DNA from: AP-15 sp963703745
GTDB taxonomy: Bacteria > Pseudomonadota > Alphaproteobacteria > ATCC43930 > CGMCC-115725
DNA: 64,000 bases
NCBI GenBank assembly: GCA_963703745.1
Contig: CAVPFL010000004.1
Location: 1,178,001-1,242,000, forward strand
Direction of reading: 5' to 3'
Part shown: positions 1 through 9,569 of the stretch, one piece after another
How the letters are laid out: each line of letters opens with the position of its first letter
How positions within the stretch are numbered: the first letter of the stretch is position 1
The notes under the pieces: model-generated
Databases searched by the model: none
What the model was told of the DNA's origin: nothing
The model's input: the letters and a program-made list of their open reading frames with translations, nothing else
Program-made: the position numbers and the translations under genes

Positions 1-1181
1 ATATAGAAAAGCGCCGCTTCATCGAGATCGCCGATCGCGGCGCCGTGGCTGCACTTCACGTCGTCGGCATAGATCTCGAGTTCGGGCTTGGTATCGATCG
101 CCGCGCGCGGGCTGAGCACCAGGTTGTGGCTGAGCTGGTGCGCATCGACCTTCTGCGCTCCCGGCCGAACGGTGATCCGGCCCTGAAAGGCGCCGTGCGC
201 GCGTCCCGCGGCGACTCCTTTGAACACCTCGCGGGTTTCACCACCCGGCGCGGCGTGGTCGACCGTGGTGACGATATTCGCCTCCTGGCGCTCCGACAGC
301 ACAAAAGCCCCATGGAGCGCGCAACGCGTCGCCTCCCCGTCGCTCCGTACCGTCGCCTCGTGACGCACTGTCCGGCCGCCCAGCAGCAGGACACAGCTCG
401 CGAGCGTCGAGGCGGACCCGAGTACGGCCAGCAACTCGCCGAGATGCAGCGCATCGGAGGCCTCCTCGACCAGCGCGACCCGGGAGAATTTGGCCCTCTT
501 CGCCAGCCGCAATTCGACCACGTCATTGCGCCAGTACCTGCCACCGCCCGCAAAGGTCTCGAGTATCGACGCGCAGCTGTCCTCCCCGGCGGTAACGAGA
601 CTTCGCGTGTGCAACGATTCGCCGGTCCCACCCGATGCGAGGTGGACGATCTCAATCGGTCGATCGATGGCGACCCCCGGCGCGATATCGAGAACAAAGC
701 CATCCCCGAAGAACGCGTCATTGAGACCGGCAAACGGGCGTGCAGCGTCAAACAGCGGCGCCTCAATGGCGGAACGAACCAGATCCGGTCGCTCGGCGAT
801 CGCCGTCGCCATGGGGCCGAACCAGGTGCCCGAAGGCAGTCCCTCGATAGTAGAAAGCTCCGGCACGTATCGGCCGTCGACGAGGACCAGCCGATATGCC
901 GCTTCAGGAAACAGGATTTCCGCGAGTTGATTGCGTACCGCCGCATCGGGGAAGGGGAGTAGCGGACTCGCGGGAAGCATAGGCTTTTCTTCGAGCGCGC
1001 GCAGATCGATATAGCGCCACGCTTCGCTGCGACGTTTCGGGAAACCTTGTTCGGCAAAACGGCTAAGACCGCGCCGGCGGCGCGCACCGAGCCATTCCGG
1101 CTCGCCACTCACACGGCAGGTAAACACGTCGAGGTAGGGTCGCGCCTCGGGCTTGACCGGGAAATCGACAACGGCGCTCAT
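1..1181 (-). CDS. sufD: SufD, Fe-S cluster assembly scaffold protein (C-terminus beyond window)
   Basis: SufD pairs with SufB in the cytosolic SufBC2D complex that builds Fe-S clusters. Read on the minus strand from the ATG at 1181, the frame stays open to base 1 (about 393 residues). It carries the N-terminal SufD block SEAWRYIDL (residues 52-60) and, next to the window edge, the C-terminal block DDVKCSHGA that is conserved in SufB/SufD proteins. Only a short C-terminal piece should be missing. The start lies 19 nt after the sufC stop and no other in-frame start is nearby, so it is the last visible gene of a suf operon. Identity is confident from sequence and from order. Confidence 0.93.
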   Translation of the reverse strand, partial: MSAVVDFPVKPEARPYLDVFTCRVSGEPEWLGARRRRGLSRFAEQGFPKRRSEAWRYIDLRALEEKPMLPASPLLPFPDAAVRNQLAEILFPEAAYRLVLVDGRYVPELSTIEGLPSGTWFGPMATAIAERPDLVRSAIEAPLFDAARPFAGLNDAFFGDGFVLDIAPGVAIDRPIEIVHLASGGTGESLHTRSLVTAGEDSCASILETFAGGGRYWRNDVVELRLAKRAKFSRVALVEEASDALHLGELLAVLGSASTLASCVLLLGGRTVRHEATVRSDGEATRCALHGAFVLSERQEANIVTTVDHAAPGGETREVFKGVAAGRAHGAFQGRITVRPGAQKVDAHQLSHNLVLSPRAAIDTKPELEIYADDVKCSHGAAIGDLDEAALFY

Positions 1182-1200
1182 CGGGGTTGCACCGCGGCGG

Positions 1201-1968
1201 TCATGCGGCGTCGCCGACGAGGCCGTAACCGCGCCGCTCCAGCTCCACCGCCAGCTCCTTACCGCCGGATTCAGCGATGCGGCCGCCTTGCAGCACGTGC
1301 ACGCGGTCCGGCTCGACATAGCCGAGGAGCCGCTGATAGTGCGTGATCATGACGATCGCGCGCTCGGGCGCGCGCTCCTGGTTGACGCCGCGCGCAACCA
1401 CCTTCAGCGCGTCGATGTCGAGGCCGCTGTCGGTCTCGTCGAGGATCGCCAGCCGCGGCTCCAACATCGCCATTTGAAAGATCTCGTTGCGCTTCTTCTC
1501 ACCTCCGGAGAAACCGACATTGACGGCGCGTTGCAACAGATCTTCGCCGATATCCAACAGCTTGAGTTTCGCGCGTACGGCCCTGAGAAATTGGCCGGCA
1601 TCGAGTTCGGGCTCGCCGCGATGGCGACGCTGCGCGTTGATCGCCGCGCGCAGGAAATACATGTTGTTCACGCCCGGGATCTCGACCGGGTATTGAAAGG
1701 CGAGAAACAACCCCTCGCGCGCCCGCTCCTCCGCCGGCAGTGCCAGCAGATCGCGGCCGAGATAGCTGACCGTGCCCGCACTGACCTCATAGCCATCGCG
1801 ACCGGCGAGTACGGCGGCGAGCGTGCTCTTGCCGGAGCCGTTCGGCCCCATGATCGCGTGCACCTCGCCTGCCCCCACGGTCAGGTCGATGCCTTGCAGG
1901 ATCTCGCGCCCGTCGGCGAGCCGTGCGTGCAGGTTCTTGATCTCGAGCAGGGGTACCGCTTGGGTCAT
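1201..1968 (-). CDS. sufC: SufC, Fe-S assembly ABC-type ATPase
   Basis: This is the ABC-family ATPase that drives conformational change of the SufB-SufD scaffold. It is a soluble cytosolic protein, not a transporter. The 255 residues are the normal length. Walker A GPNGSGKST is at residues 41-49, followed by the SufC-type signature FSGGEKKRNE (about 150-160) and Walker B/D-loop LAILDETDSGLD (about 170-181). The gene starts 9 nt after the sufB stop and is followed by sufD, so translation of the three is likely coupled. Confidence 0.97.
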   Translation of the reverse strand: MTQAVPLLEIKNLHARLADGREILQGIDLTVGAGEVHAIMGPNGSGKSTLAAVLAGRDGYEVSAGTVSYLGRDLLALPAEERAREGLFLAFQYPVEIPGVNNMYFLRAAINAQRRHRGEPELDAGQFLRAVRAKLKLLDIGEDLLQRAVNVGFSGGEKKRNEIFQMAMLEPRLAILDETDSGLDIDALKVVARGVNQERAPERAIVMITHYQRLLGYVEPDRVHVLQGGRIAESGGKELAVELERRGYGLVGDAA

Positions 1969-1977
1969 GGCGTCGCC

Positions 1978-3428
<1,451 letters not shown>

Positions 3429-3432
<4 letters not shown>

Positions 3433-3899
3433 GCAGAATATCTAGGCTCGCCGGTTTTTGCCGAAGGGGCGCGTATGGGTGTCTGGGGAACGAAGGCAGC
3501 CGGGGTAACCATCGCGTCGAGTGAAACAGCTGCGAGGGCTTGCCCCACTGCACGGTTGATCGCCGCCCAATGGGGGCGGGTCGGGCAGTAAGTCGTGCGT
3601 GCGCATTCGACGACATGCACAGAGCACTGGGTGAGGCCAATATCGCCATCGATCGCGGCGACGACCTCGGCCACCGAGATTGCTTTTGCCGCGCGGGCCA
3701 GACGATAGCCGCCGGATGCACCCCGGGTTGCCGTCACCAAGCCGGCATGGGCCAAGCTCTTCAACAGTTTCGCAACGGTTGCCTGGGGCAGACGTGTTCC
3801 AGCGGCGACCGCACCGGCGGTTACCTGACGGTCGGGAAATGCCGCGAGGTGGGTAGCGACAATGACGCCGTAATCGGCGAGCTTGCTGAGGATGATCAT
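3429..3899 (-). CDS. Rrf2-family Fe-S regulator of the suf operon
   Basis: This 156-residue winged-helix protein of the Rrf2/IscR family matches the type that leads proteobacterial suf operons. Residues 1-60 form the HTH (MIILSKLADYGVIVATHLA, then the recognition-helix area LPQATVAKLLKSL). A later segment has three cysteines (CSVHVVECARTTYC), positioned like the Fe-S ligands of IscR-type sensors. By analogy it would read cluster supply and autoregulate the operon; that is inference. It is the first gene of the operon and overlaps sufB by 4 nt. The repeated half-sites just upstream (3917-3950) are the obvious candidate binding sites. Confidence 0.88.
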
Positions 3900-3916
3900 C
3901 GCTTCCTCGATGCCCG

Positions 3917-3985
3917 ATTTGGGTCAGATGCCAAATTCGGACTGATTTGGTACGTTATAGATCGTTCCCAATCCAGCGGGGTCAA
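3917..3985 (-). promoter_or_regulatory. Candidate promoter and operator of the Rrf2-sufBCD operon
   Basis: On the minus strand a TTGACC box (3985-3980) is followed after 18 nt by TCTATA (3961-3956), a reasonable sigma-70 pair. Just downstream lie three copies of the hexamer ATTTGG/CCAAAT at 3917-3922, 3931-3936 and 3945-3950, alternating in orientation and each 14 bp apart. The last two form a perfect inverted repeat with an 8-nt spacer. Placement over and just after the predicted transcription start suits repression by the Rrf2 protein encoded next door. Boxes and spacing are seen; the regulator assignment is inferred. Confidence 0.5.
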
Positions 3986-4124
3986 GCCCAAAATCTTAAC
4001 GAGTCGCCTGACCTGCTTCCGACGAAAGTAAGGGTGGTATGTCTTCGCGCCCTCTGCTTGCTCATCGCGCTCCTTGACACCACTTCGTTGTCATCCCCGG
4101 AGGTTGCGCCGACATAAGGGTGCG

Positions 4125-4814
4125 ATGAAGCTACTAGTCGTCGAAGACGACCGTGAGACCGCCCTCTATCTGGTCAAGGGTTTGACTGAGAGTGGCTACA
4201 CGGTGGACCGAGCGGGAGATGGACGCGAGGGATTATTCCTAGCCACTTCGGGCAGTTACGACGCGATCGTCCTCGACCGCATGCTGCCGAGCATGGACGG
4301 TCTCGCGATGCTCGGAGCGTTGCGCGCGGCCGGGATCTCCACGCCGGCATTGATTCTCAGCGCGCTCGGCAGCGTCGATGACCGTGTCAAGGGCTTGCGC
4401 GCCGGCGGCGACGACTATCTGGTCAAGCCCTTTGCCTTCAGCGAGTTGCTCGCGCGGCTCGAGGCGTTGCTGCGCCGCGGCGCCGTTACCGCGGCGACGA
4501 CAAAGCTGCGGGTCGCAGATCTCGAACTCGACCTGCTGACGCGAACGGTCAGGCGCCGCGACAAACCGATCGAAGTGCTGCCGCGCGAGTTCCGACTACT
4601 CGAATATCTGATGCGGAATGCCGGCCACGTCGTTACCCGCACGATGCTGCTCGAACATGTGTGGGACTATCACTTCGACCCGCAGACCAATGTCATCGAC
4701 GTTCACGTAAGCCGGCTACGGCAGAAAATCGACAAGAGTTTTGACAGCCCCTTGCTGCACACGGTGCGTGGTGCCGGCTACTGTCTGCGCGCGCCCGAGT
4801 CGCCGGCGCCCTGA
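4125..4814 (+). CDS. OmpR/PhoB-family response regulator
   Basis: This 229-residue two-domain DNA-binding response regulator has a receiver with acidic pocket E7-D8-D9, phospho-acceptor D51 (IVLDRMLP) and K101 (DYLVKPF). An OmpR-type winged helix follows (EVLPREFRLLEYLM ... VWDYHFDPQTNVIDVHVSRLR). The start at 4125 is chosen because it begins right at the receiver (MKLLVVEDD) and follows an AAGGG ribosome-binding site; the reading frame continues open upstream without homology. Its stop overlaps the start of the sensor kinase (TGATG), so the two form one unit. The signal sensed is not evident; domain layout resembles QseB/TctD-type regulators. Confidence 0.95.
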   Translation: MKLLVVEDDRETALYLVKGLTESGYTVDRAGDGREGLFLATSGSYDAIVLDRMLPSMDGLAMLGALRAAGISTPALILSALGSVDDRVKGLRAGGDDYLVKPFAFSELLARLEALLRRGAVTAATTKLRVADLELDLLTRTVRRRDKPIEVLPREFRLLEYLMRNAGHVVTRTMLLEHVWDYHFDPQTNVIDVHVSRLRQKIDKSFDSPLLHTVRGAGYCLRAPESPAP

Positions 4815-6253
4815 TGACCGACGAGAACCTTGCATTGCCCGCCTGGGGATCGCGGAATGTTCCCCGACGGGTGTTCGGCAATACGCGCCGTCTGCTCCGG
4901 ACGCACGCTTTCCGCCTTGCCGCCCTTTACTTCCTAGTCTTCGCCGCCTCGGTATCGGGTGTTCTATTGTTTGTGTACTGGACGAGCGCGGATTTCGTCG
5001 AACGTCAGACCGAGGCCACCCTCGATGCCGAGATTACCGGTCTCGCCGAGCAATACGACTTGCGAGGTCTGAGCGGCCTCGTTCAGATCGTGGCAGCGCG
5101 CAGCGCCGGCGATCGGGGTGATGGAATGCTGTATCTCGTGACCGATCCCAGCGGCAAGCCGCTCGCCGGCAATATCGCTGCCTGGCCGACGGGGATACCG
5201 GCCTTTACGGGTCGGCTGTCCTTCACGACCGAGGCGCGTGTCAAGGATCGGATCGAGACGCACCCCGCCCAGGGCGCGTCGTTCATCATCCCAGGCGGTT
5301 ATCGTTTGTTGGTTGGCCGGGACATCGCCGACGCAACCGCGTTCCGCAATCGGGTCAAGACGACACTGCTATGGGCCGGATTGGTCGCTCTCGGCGTCGG
5401 TCTCTTGGGCGGTACGGCGATGAGTCGCAACCTGCTGCGTCGCGTCGAGCAAGTAAACCGTACGAGCGAGCGCGTCATGGCCGGAGATCTCTCGGATCGT
5501 GTTCCGCTCAACGGGACGAGCGACGAGTTCGACCAACTCGCCGCCAATCTCAATCGCATGCTCGATCAGATCGAGCGCCTGATGACCGCCATGCGCGAGG
5601 TGACCGACGACGTTGCCCACGATTTGAAGACGCCACTGTCGCGCATGCGCGTCCGGCTCGAATTGGCGTTGCTCGACCCCGCCGACAGCTCCGGCCAAGC
5701 CGAGGCAATTCGCTCGGCGATCGACGAAGCAGATCGCTTGCTCGCCACATTCAACGCCTTGCTCAGCATTGCTGAATTGGAGTCGGGGACGCGCCGCGAC
5801 GAGAACGAAGCCTTCGACCTCTCCGAAGTAGCCCGGTCGGCAGCCGACCTGTATGAGCCGGTCGCCGAGGAGAAGGGCTTTGTCCTATCGCTCGCCAGCG
5901 AGCCAGGGGTCAGAATTCGCGGTTCACGACACTTGTTGTCTCAGGCGCTCGCTAACCTGCTCGACAATGCGCTCAAATATGCCGGCAGCGGCGAAATTCA
6001 GATCCGCGTTCTGCGCAGCGAAGGACGGGCTGCTCTCGAGGTGAGCGATCGCGGCCAAGGTATTCCAGAGGCGGATCGAGAGACGGTCTTCAATCGGTTT
6101 GTCCGACTCGAGCCAAGCCGCAACACCCCGGGAAACGGCCTTGGGCTCAGCCTGGTCCGGGCGGTTGTGCGACGGCACCGGGGAATCGTCGAACTCGAGG
6201 ACAATCGGCCCGGGCTGCGGGTCCGGCTCGAGTTCCCGGAATTGGCAACGTGA
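4814..6253 (+). CDS. HAMP-domain sensor histidine kinase
   Basis: This is the 479-residue membrane histidine kinase partner of the preceding response regulator. Layout: TM1 about 34-56, a periplasmic segment about 60-180, TM2 about 183-204, HAMP about 204-258, HisKA with H269 in VAHDLKTPLSR, then HATPase with the N-box NLLDNALKYA and G-boxes GQGIP and GNGLGLSLVR. It would autophosphorylate H269 and pass phosphate to D51 of the regulator. It starts within the regulator's stop (TGATG). The gene ends directly against the convergent small gene at 6254. The ligand is unknown. Confidence 0.94.
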   Translation: MTDENLALPAWGSRNVPRRVFGNTRRLLRTHAFRLAALYFLVFAASVSGVLLFVYWTSADFVERQTEATLDAEITGLAEQYDLRGLSGLVQIVAARSAGDRGDGMLYLVTDPSGKPLAGNIAAWPTGIPAFTGRLSFTTEARVKDRIETHPAQGASFIIPGGYRLLVGRDIADATAFRNRVKTTLLWAGLVALGVGLLGGTAMSRNLLRRVEQVNRTSERVMAGDLSDRVPLNGTSDEFDQLAANLNRMLDQIERLMTAMREVTDDVAHDLKTPLSRMRVRLELALLDPADSSGQAEAIRSAIDEADRLLATFNALLSIAELESGTRRDENEAFDLSEVARSAADLYEPVAEEKGFVLSLASEPGVRIRGSRHLLSQALANLLDNALKYAGSGEIQIRVLRSEGRAALEVSDRGQGIPEADRETVFNRFVRLEPSRNTPGNGLGLSLVRAVVRRHRGIVELEDNRPGLRVRLEFPELAT

Positions 6254-6448
6254 TTATCCTGCCTCCGCTTCGTCCTCTGCGTCGCTCCGTCGTTCTCGAT
6301 CTTCGATGCGGCGGGCGGTGTCCATCATCATCCGCCGGAACTCTTGCGGCTCGAGCCCGGCGCTGCGCAGCACAGGCTCCATCACCTCGTCCGCGAGCAG
6401 ATCTTCGAGGCTTGGTTCATAGCGGCAGCATTCAGAGCGCCCGTCCAT
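6254..6448 (-). CDS. Small conserved-type hypothetical protein
   Basis: A 64-residue acidic protein, MDGRSECCRYEPSLEDLLAD then EVMEPVLRSAGLEPQEFRRM, that looks like small hypothetical proteins common in alphaproteobacteria. The strongest support is an excellent ribosome-binding site (AAGGAGGGG) 4 nt before the ATG. No TM segment or known domain is seen. The paired Cys near the N-terminus is notable, but no second pair exists to form a metal site. It lies between the sensor kinase gene (convergent, 0 nt gap) and recR. Function unknown. Confidence 0.7.
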   Translation of the reverse strand: MDGRSECCRYEPSLEDLLADEVMEPVLRSAGLEPQEFRRMMMDTARRIEDRERRSDAEDEAEAG

Positions 6449-6607
6449 GATTCCCCTCCTTACCTTTCAGATTGTAGGCAGCATCGTCACAAAGCATGAC
6501 CGCTTTGTGTCGGCGGATCGGAGATTTCGCGGCGGTCTGTAAACCGCCCGGTCAATTCTCGCAGCGGCTGCGTCAAAGCAGCGTCAACAGATCTGCGCTG
6601 AGGCTCT

Positions 6608-7189
6608 CTACAACAACCGTCGTGCTTTGAGCGCCGCCGTCAAAGTGCCGTCGTCGAGATAGTCGAGTTCGCCGCCGATCGGAACCCCCTGGGCGAGCCG
6701 CGACACCTTGACCCCGCTCCCGGCGAGACGTTCGGCAATGTAGTGAGCGGTAGTTTGCCCTTCGACCGTTGCATTGAGCGCCAGGATCAGCTCCTGGCCG
6801 GGCGTCAGCCGACCGACAAGACGCTTAATATTGAGGTCGTCAGGGCCAATGCCGTCGAGCGCGGACAAGGTCCCGCCGAGTACGTGGTAGCGGCCGCGGA
6901 AGGCTCCAGTGCGTTCCAGCGCCCACAAGTCGGCAACATCTTCGACGACGCAGATTGCGGTCTCATCCCGCTGCGGATCGCGACATATCCCGCAGGGCTG
7001 GATCGTATCGAAATTGCTACAAATCGGACAGGGCCGGACTGTCTCCGCCGCGTTCGCAAGTGCAACAGCAAGCGGCTCTAGCAGGTTCTCTCGACGTCTG
7101 ATCAGATGCAACGCAGCGCGCCGCGCCGAGCGCGGGCCGAGGCCGGGCAGCTTGGCAAGGAGTTGGATCAAGGTATCTAATTCGGACAT
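6608..7189 (-). CDS. recR: Recombination protein RecR
   Basis: RecR acts with RecF/RecO to load RecA at single-strand gaps. The 193 residues are near the usual 200. Visible are the N-terminal HhH (LPGLGPRSARRAALHLI), the four-Cys zinc finger (CPICSNFDTIQPCGIC) and the TOPRIM domain starting at ICVVEDVADLWALE. It lies 36 nt behind ybaB in the classical dnaX-ybaB-recR order, which supports the call. Confidence 0.97.
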   Translation of the reverse strand: MSELDTLIQLLAKLPGLGPRSARRAALHLIRRRENLLEPLAVALANAAETVRPCPICSNFDTIQPCGICRDPQRDETAICVVEDVADLWALERTGAFRGRYHVLGGTLSALDGIGPDDLNIKRLVGRLTPGQELILALNATVEGQTTAHYIAERLAGSGVKVSRLAQGVPIGGELDYLDDGTLTAALKARRLL

Positions 7190-7225
7190 CGGGCCAGCGA
7201 TCGGCGCGGCGGCACGCCGCAGCGA

Positions 7226-7549
7226 TCAGAACGGGAGCTTGATACCGCCGGGCAAGGCAAGGCCGCCGGTGAGCTTATGCATCTCTTGCTCGGCGTGAGC
7301 GGATACTTTTCGCTTGGCGTCATTGAACGCCGCGACGATCAGATCTTCCAGCACCTCGACCTCTTCGGGGTCGATCAGCGTCCTATCGATCTTCACCTTC
7401 TTGAGATCACCCTTGCCGGTCAGCGTCAGCTGGACAGTGCCGCCGCCGGCGACGCCGGTCATCTCGACCGCCTCGAGCTGCGCCTGCATCTCGGCCATCT
7501 TTTCTTGCATGGCCTGCGCCTGCTTCATCAGCTGACCGATATTTTTCAT
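7226..7549 (-). CDS. ybaB: YbaB/EbfC-family nucleoid-associated protein
   Basis: A 107-residue small DNA-binding protein with the typical YbaB pattern: an N-terminal coiled-coil helix rich in Met/Gln (MKQAQAMQEKMAEMQAQLEA), a central beta sheet (VAGGGTVQLTLTGKGDLKKVKID) and a C-terminal helix with AAFNDAKRKVSAHAEQEMHKLTGG. Family members dimerise and bind DNA non-specifically. Its ATG overlaps the dnaX stop by 4 nt and recR follows, giving the conserved dnaX-ybaB-recR operon. Confidence 0.95.
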   Translation of the reverse strand: MKNIGQLMKQAQAMQEKMAEMQAQLEAVEMTGVAGGGTVQLTLTGKGDLKKVKIDRTLIDPEEVEVLEDLIVAAFNDAKRKVSAHAEQEMHKLTGGLALPGGIKLPF

Positions 7550-9351
7550 ATCTCGTCCTCTTCGATGATTGTCTCGCCGCCCGCCTCGGAACCCGAGCGG
7601 GGCTCGCCTGGTTCAGGCTCTATCGATGCGAAGCGCTCCCGGATCGCAGCGATTGTTGCTCCGGGGAAAGTCTCGAGCACTGCCTGGACCAACGGGTGTC
7701 GCACCACCTCGTTCCGCAGATCGCGTTCGCGGCGTTCCTCCTGCTCGCGCAGAGTGGGCTCGCCCGGAGCGGCTTCCGAACGGGCTACGAGCCAACGCTC
7801 GCCGGTCCACTCGCCGAGCAGCTGGCTGATGCGGTTGGCGAGATTGTTCGGCGTCCCGTCGGCAGGACGAAATTCGATGCGGCCGGGCTCGAACGAGATT
7901 AGGTGAACGTGTTCTCGCAAATGCGAGCGGATGACCGGTTCCCGCCGCTTGTCAAACAGTGCCACGACTTCGGCAAAGCTTTGCGGCATCGGATCCCGCT
8001 CGACCGAGTTCGTCGGCACCGGATCGATGCGCTCCTCAGGTTCGAGCCGAGGGGCGGCAGCCAACGAGCTGACGGTGTTCGAGCCGGGCGTGACGGCTAT
8101 GCGGGGTTCCGAGGGTGGCGGAGGTTCCGCGCCACTTGCACGTTTGGCGGGCGGCTCCTCCGCAACCGGGCGGCCGCCGGGAGTGAGTGAAGTGGTGAGC
8201 GACCGCACCACCTCGGCCGGAACGGGCAGGTCAGCGACATAAGCAAGGCGTACCAACACCATCTCCGCCGCCTGAATCGGTGAGGGCGCCGCCTGGACCT
8301 CCTCCAGCCCCTTCAGGAGCATCTGCCAAACCCGGGCGAGCACCGGCAATGTCAGCTTTTCGGCGAGCGGGCAGGCGCGCGCGCGATCGCCTTCAACGAT
8401 TGGATCGCCGACACCGGCCTCCGGCGCGAGTTTCAGCCGTGTCAGGAAGTGGCTAAGGTCGAGCAGATCCTGCAGTACCATCAGCGGATCGGCGCCATCC
8501 TGATAGAGGCGGTCCATCCGGTCGAGCGCGTCGCCCGCATCGCCGCGCAACACGCTCTCCAGCAGCTCTAGGACGCAGCCACGATCGGCGATGCCGAGCA
8601 TGTCGCGTACCGCCTGTTCGGTGATCCGTGCATCGGTCAATGCGATCGCCTGATCGAGCAGCGAAAGCCCGTCGCGCACCGACCCGTCGGCGGCGCGGGC
8701 GATCAGCGCCAAGGCGCCGGGCTCGACCTCGACCGCTTCAGCCTCGGCAATCCGGCGGTAGTGTTCGGCGAGCAGCTCGACCGGGACGCGGCGCAGCGAA
8801 AACCGCTGGCAGCGCGACAGAACGGTCAACGGGACTTTCTGAACCTCCGTCGTTGCGAACACAAATTTGGCGTGCGGCGGCGGTTCCTCGAGCGTTTTCA
8901 GCAAGGCGTTGAAGGCGTTCCGGGAGAGCATATGGACTTCGTCGATGATGTAGACCCGGTATCGTCCCAAATCCGGCTTGCGGTACAGCAAGCCCTCGGT
9001 CAGCTCGCGGATGTCGTCGACGCCGGTGCGCGAGGCAGCGTCCATCTCGACGACGTCGCTGTAGCGATCCTCGGCAATCTGACGACAATTAGCGCACACC
9101 CCACACGGGGCGATCGTCGGTCCGCCCGATCCGTCCGGGCCCACGCAATTGAGCCCGCGCGCCAAAATCCGCGCGGTCGTGGTCTTGCCGACGCCGCGCA
9201 CGCCGGTCAGGATGAAAGCGTGCGCTATCCGGCCGGTCGCAAACGCGTTCGACAGGGTGCGCACCATCGCCTCCTGCCCGATCAACTCGGCGAAGGTCGA
9301 AGGCCGGTATTTGCGGGCGAGGACGCGATATGCGGTCGCCGAATTGTTCAT
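7546..9351 (-). CDS. dnaX: DNA polymerase III gamma/tau subunit
   Basis: DnaX is the clamp-loader ATPase and replisome organiser. From the ATG at 9351 it is 601 residues. AAA+ hallmarks are RVLARKYRPSTFAELIGQ, Walker A GVRGVGKTTTAR, a Zn module with CGVCANC, the Walker-B region YIIDEVHMLS and sensor-1 FATTE. The C-terminal third is Pro/Ser-rich and ends with a basic/acidic tau-like domain. The frame is open further upstream to 9474, but that would run through the SRP RNA gene, so the ATG at 9351 (start of homology) is preferred. I see no strong gamma-producing slippery site. Confidence 0.96.
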   Translation of the reverse strand: MNNSATAYRVLARKYRPSTFAELIGQEAMVRTLSNAFATGRIAHAFILTGVRGVGKTTTARILARGLNCVGPDGSGGPTIAPCGVCANCRQIAEDRYSDVVEMDAASRTGVDDIRELTEGLLYRKPDLGRYRVYIIDEVHMLSRNAFNALLKTLEEPPPHAKFVFATTEVQKVPLTVLSRCQRFSLRRVPVELLAEHYRRIAEAEAVEVEPGALALIARAADGSVRDGLSLLDQAIALTDARITEQAVRDMLGIADRGCVLELLESVLRGDAGDALDRMDRLYQDGADPLMVLQDLLDLSHFLTRLKLAPEAGVGDPIVEGDRARACPLAEKLTLPVLARVWQMLLKGLEEVQAAPSPIQAAEMVLVRLAYVADLPVPAEVVRSLTTSLTPGGRPVAEEPPAKRASGAEPPPPSEPRIAVTPGSNTVSSLAAAPRLEPEERIDPVPTNSVERDPMPQSFAEVVALFDKRREPVIRSHLREHVHLISFEPGRIEFRPADGTPNNLANRISQLLGEWTGERWLVARSEAAPGEPTLREQEERRERDLRNEVVRHPLVQAVLETFPGATIAAIRERFASIEPEPGEPRSGSEAGGETIIEEDEI

Positions 9352-9365
9352 GTGGAAACCTGTCG

Positions 9366-9470
9366 AGGCGGGAGACCGGACGAGCGACCCGGACCGGAAC
9401 TCGTTACGGCTGCTTCCTTCCGGACCTGACCGGGTTGGCGAGGGGTCTGTCCGCCGCCGGGCTCCCGCGG
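9366..9470 (-). ncRNA. ffs: 4.5S/SRP RNA (ffs), small bacterial type
   Basis: The minus strand holds the universally conserved SRP RNA tip GGTCAGGTCCGGAAGGAAGC followed by AGCC (about 9434-9411). This is the Ffh-binding hairpin, with the GGAA tetraloop and the asymmetric internal loop. The flanks can pair into one long rod: GCGGGAG near 9470 with CTCCCGC at 9374-9368, and further inward matches. Estimated length is about 105 nt, as in other small bacterial SRP RNAs. Exact ends are estimated from pairing. It is directly upstream of dnaX, 15 nt from the start codon. Confidence 0.93.
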
Positions 9471-9472
9471 GC

Positions 9473-9478
9473 ACTATA
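9473..9478 (-). promoter_or_regulatory. -10 box of the SRP RNA promoter
   Basis: TATAGT on the minus strand, placed 6-8 nt before the expected 5' end of the SRP RNA. No convincing -35 box is seen at the right distance; the upstream sequence is a T-run followed by CGCGAATGACC. Read-through from here could also serve dnaX. Confidence 0.45.
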
Positions 9479-9569
9479 CTCGGTCATTCGCGAAAAAATC
9501 GACCGCGCTGTCGATTTCGTTCTGCCCGCGCGTCGTCGGAGAGCGAACCACTCGTCAAGGAGCAGATGC

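Noticed and set aside
56..1108. Long minus-strand frame of 350 codons and a plus-strand frame (45-962) over sufD
   Set aside because: Both are shadows in a GC-rich gene; the frame starting at 1181 carries continuous SufD homology.
9352..9474. N-terminal extension of dnaX
   Set aside because: It would translate through the SRP RNA gene and has no homology before MNNSATAYRVLARKYRP at 9351.
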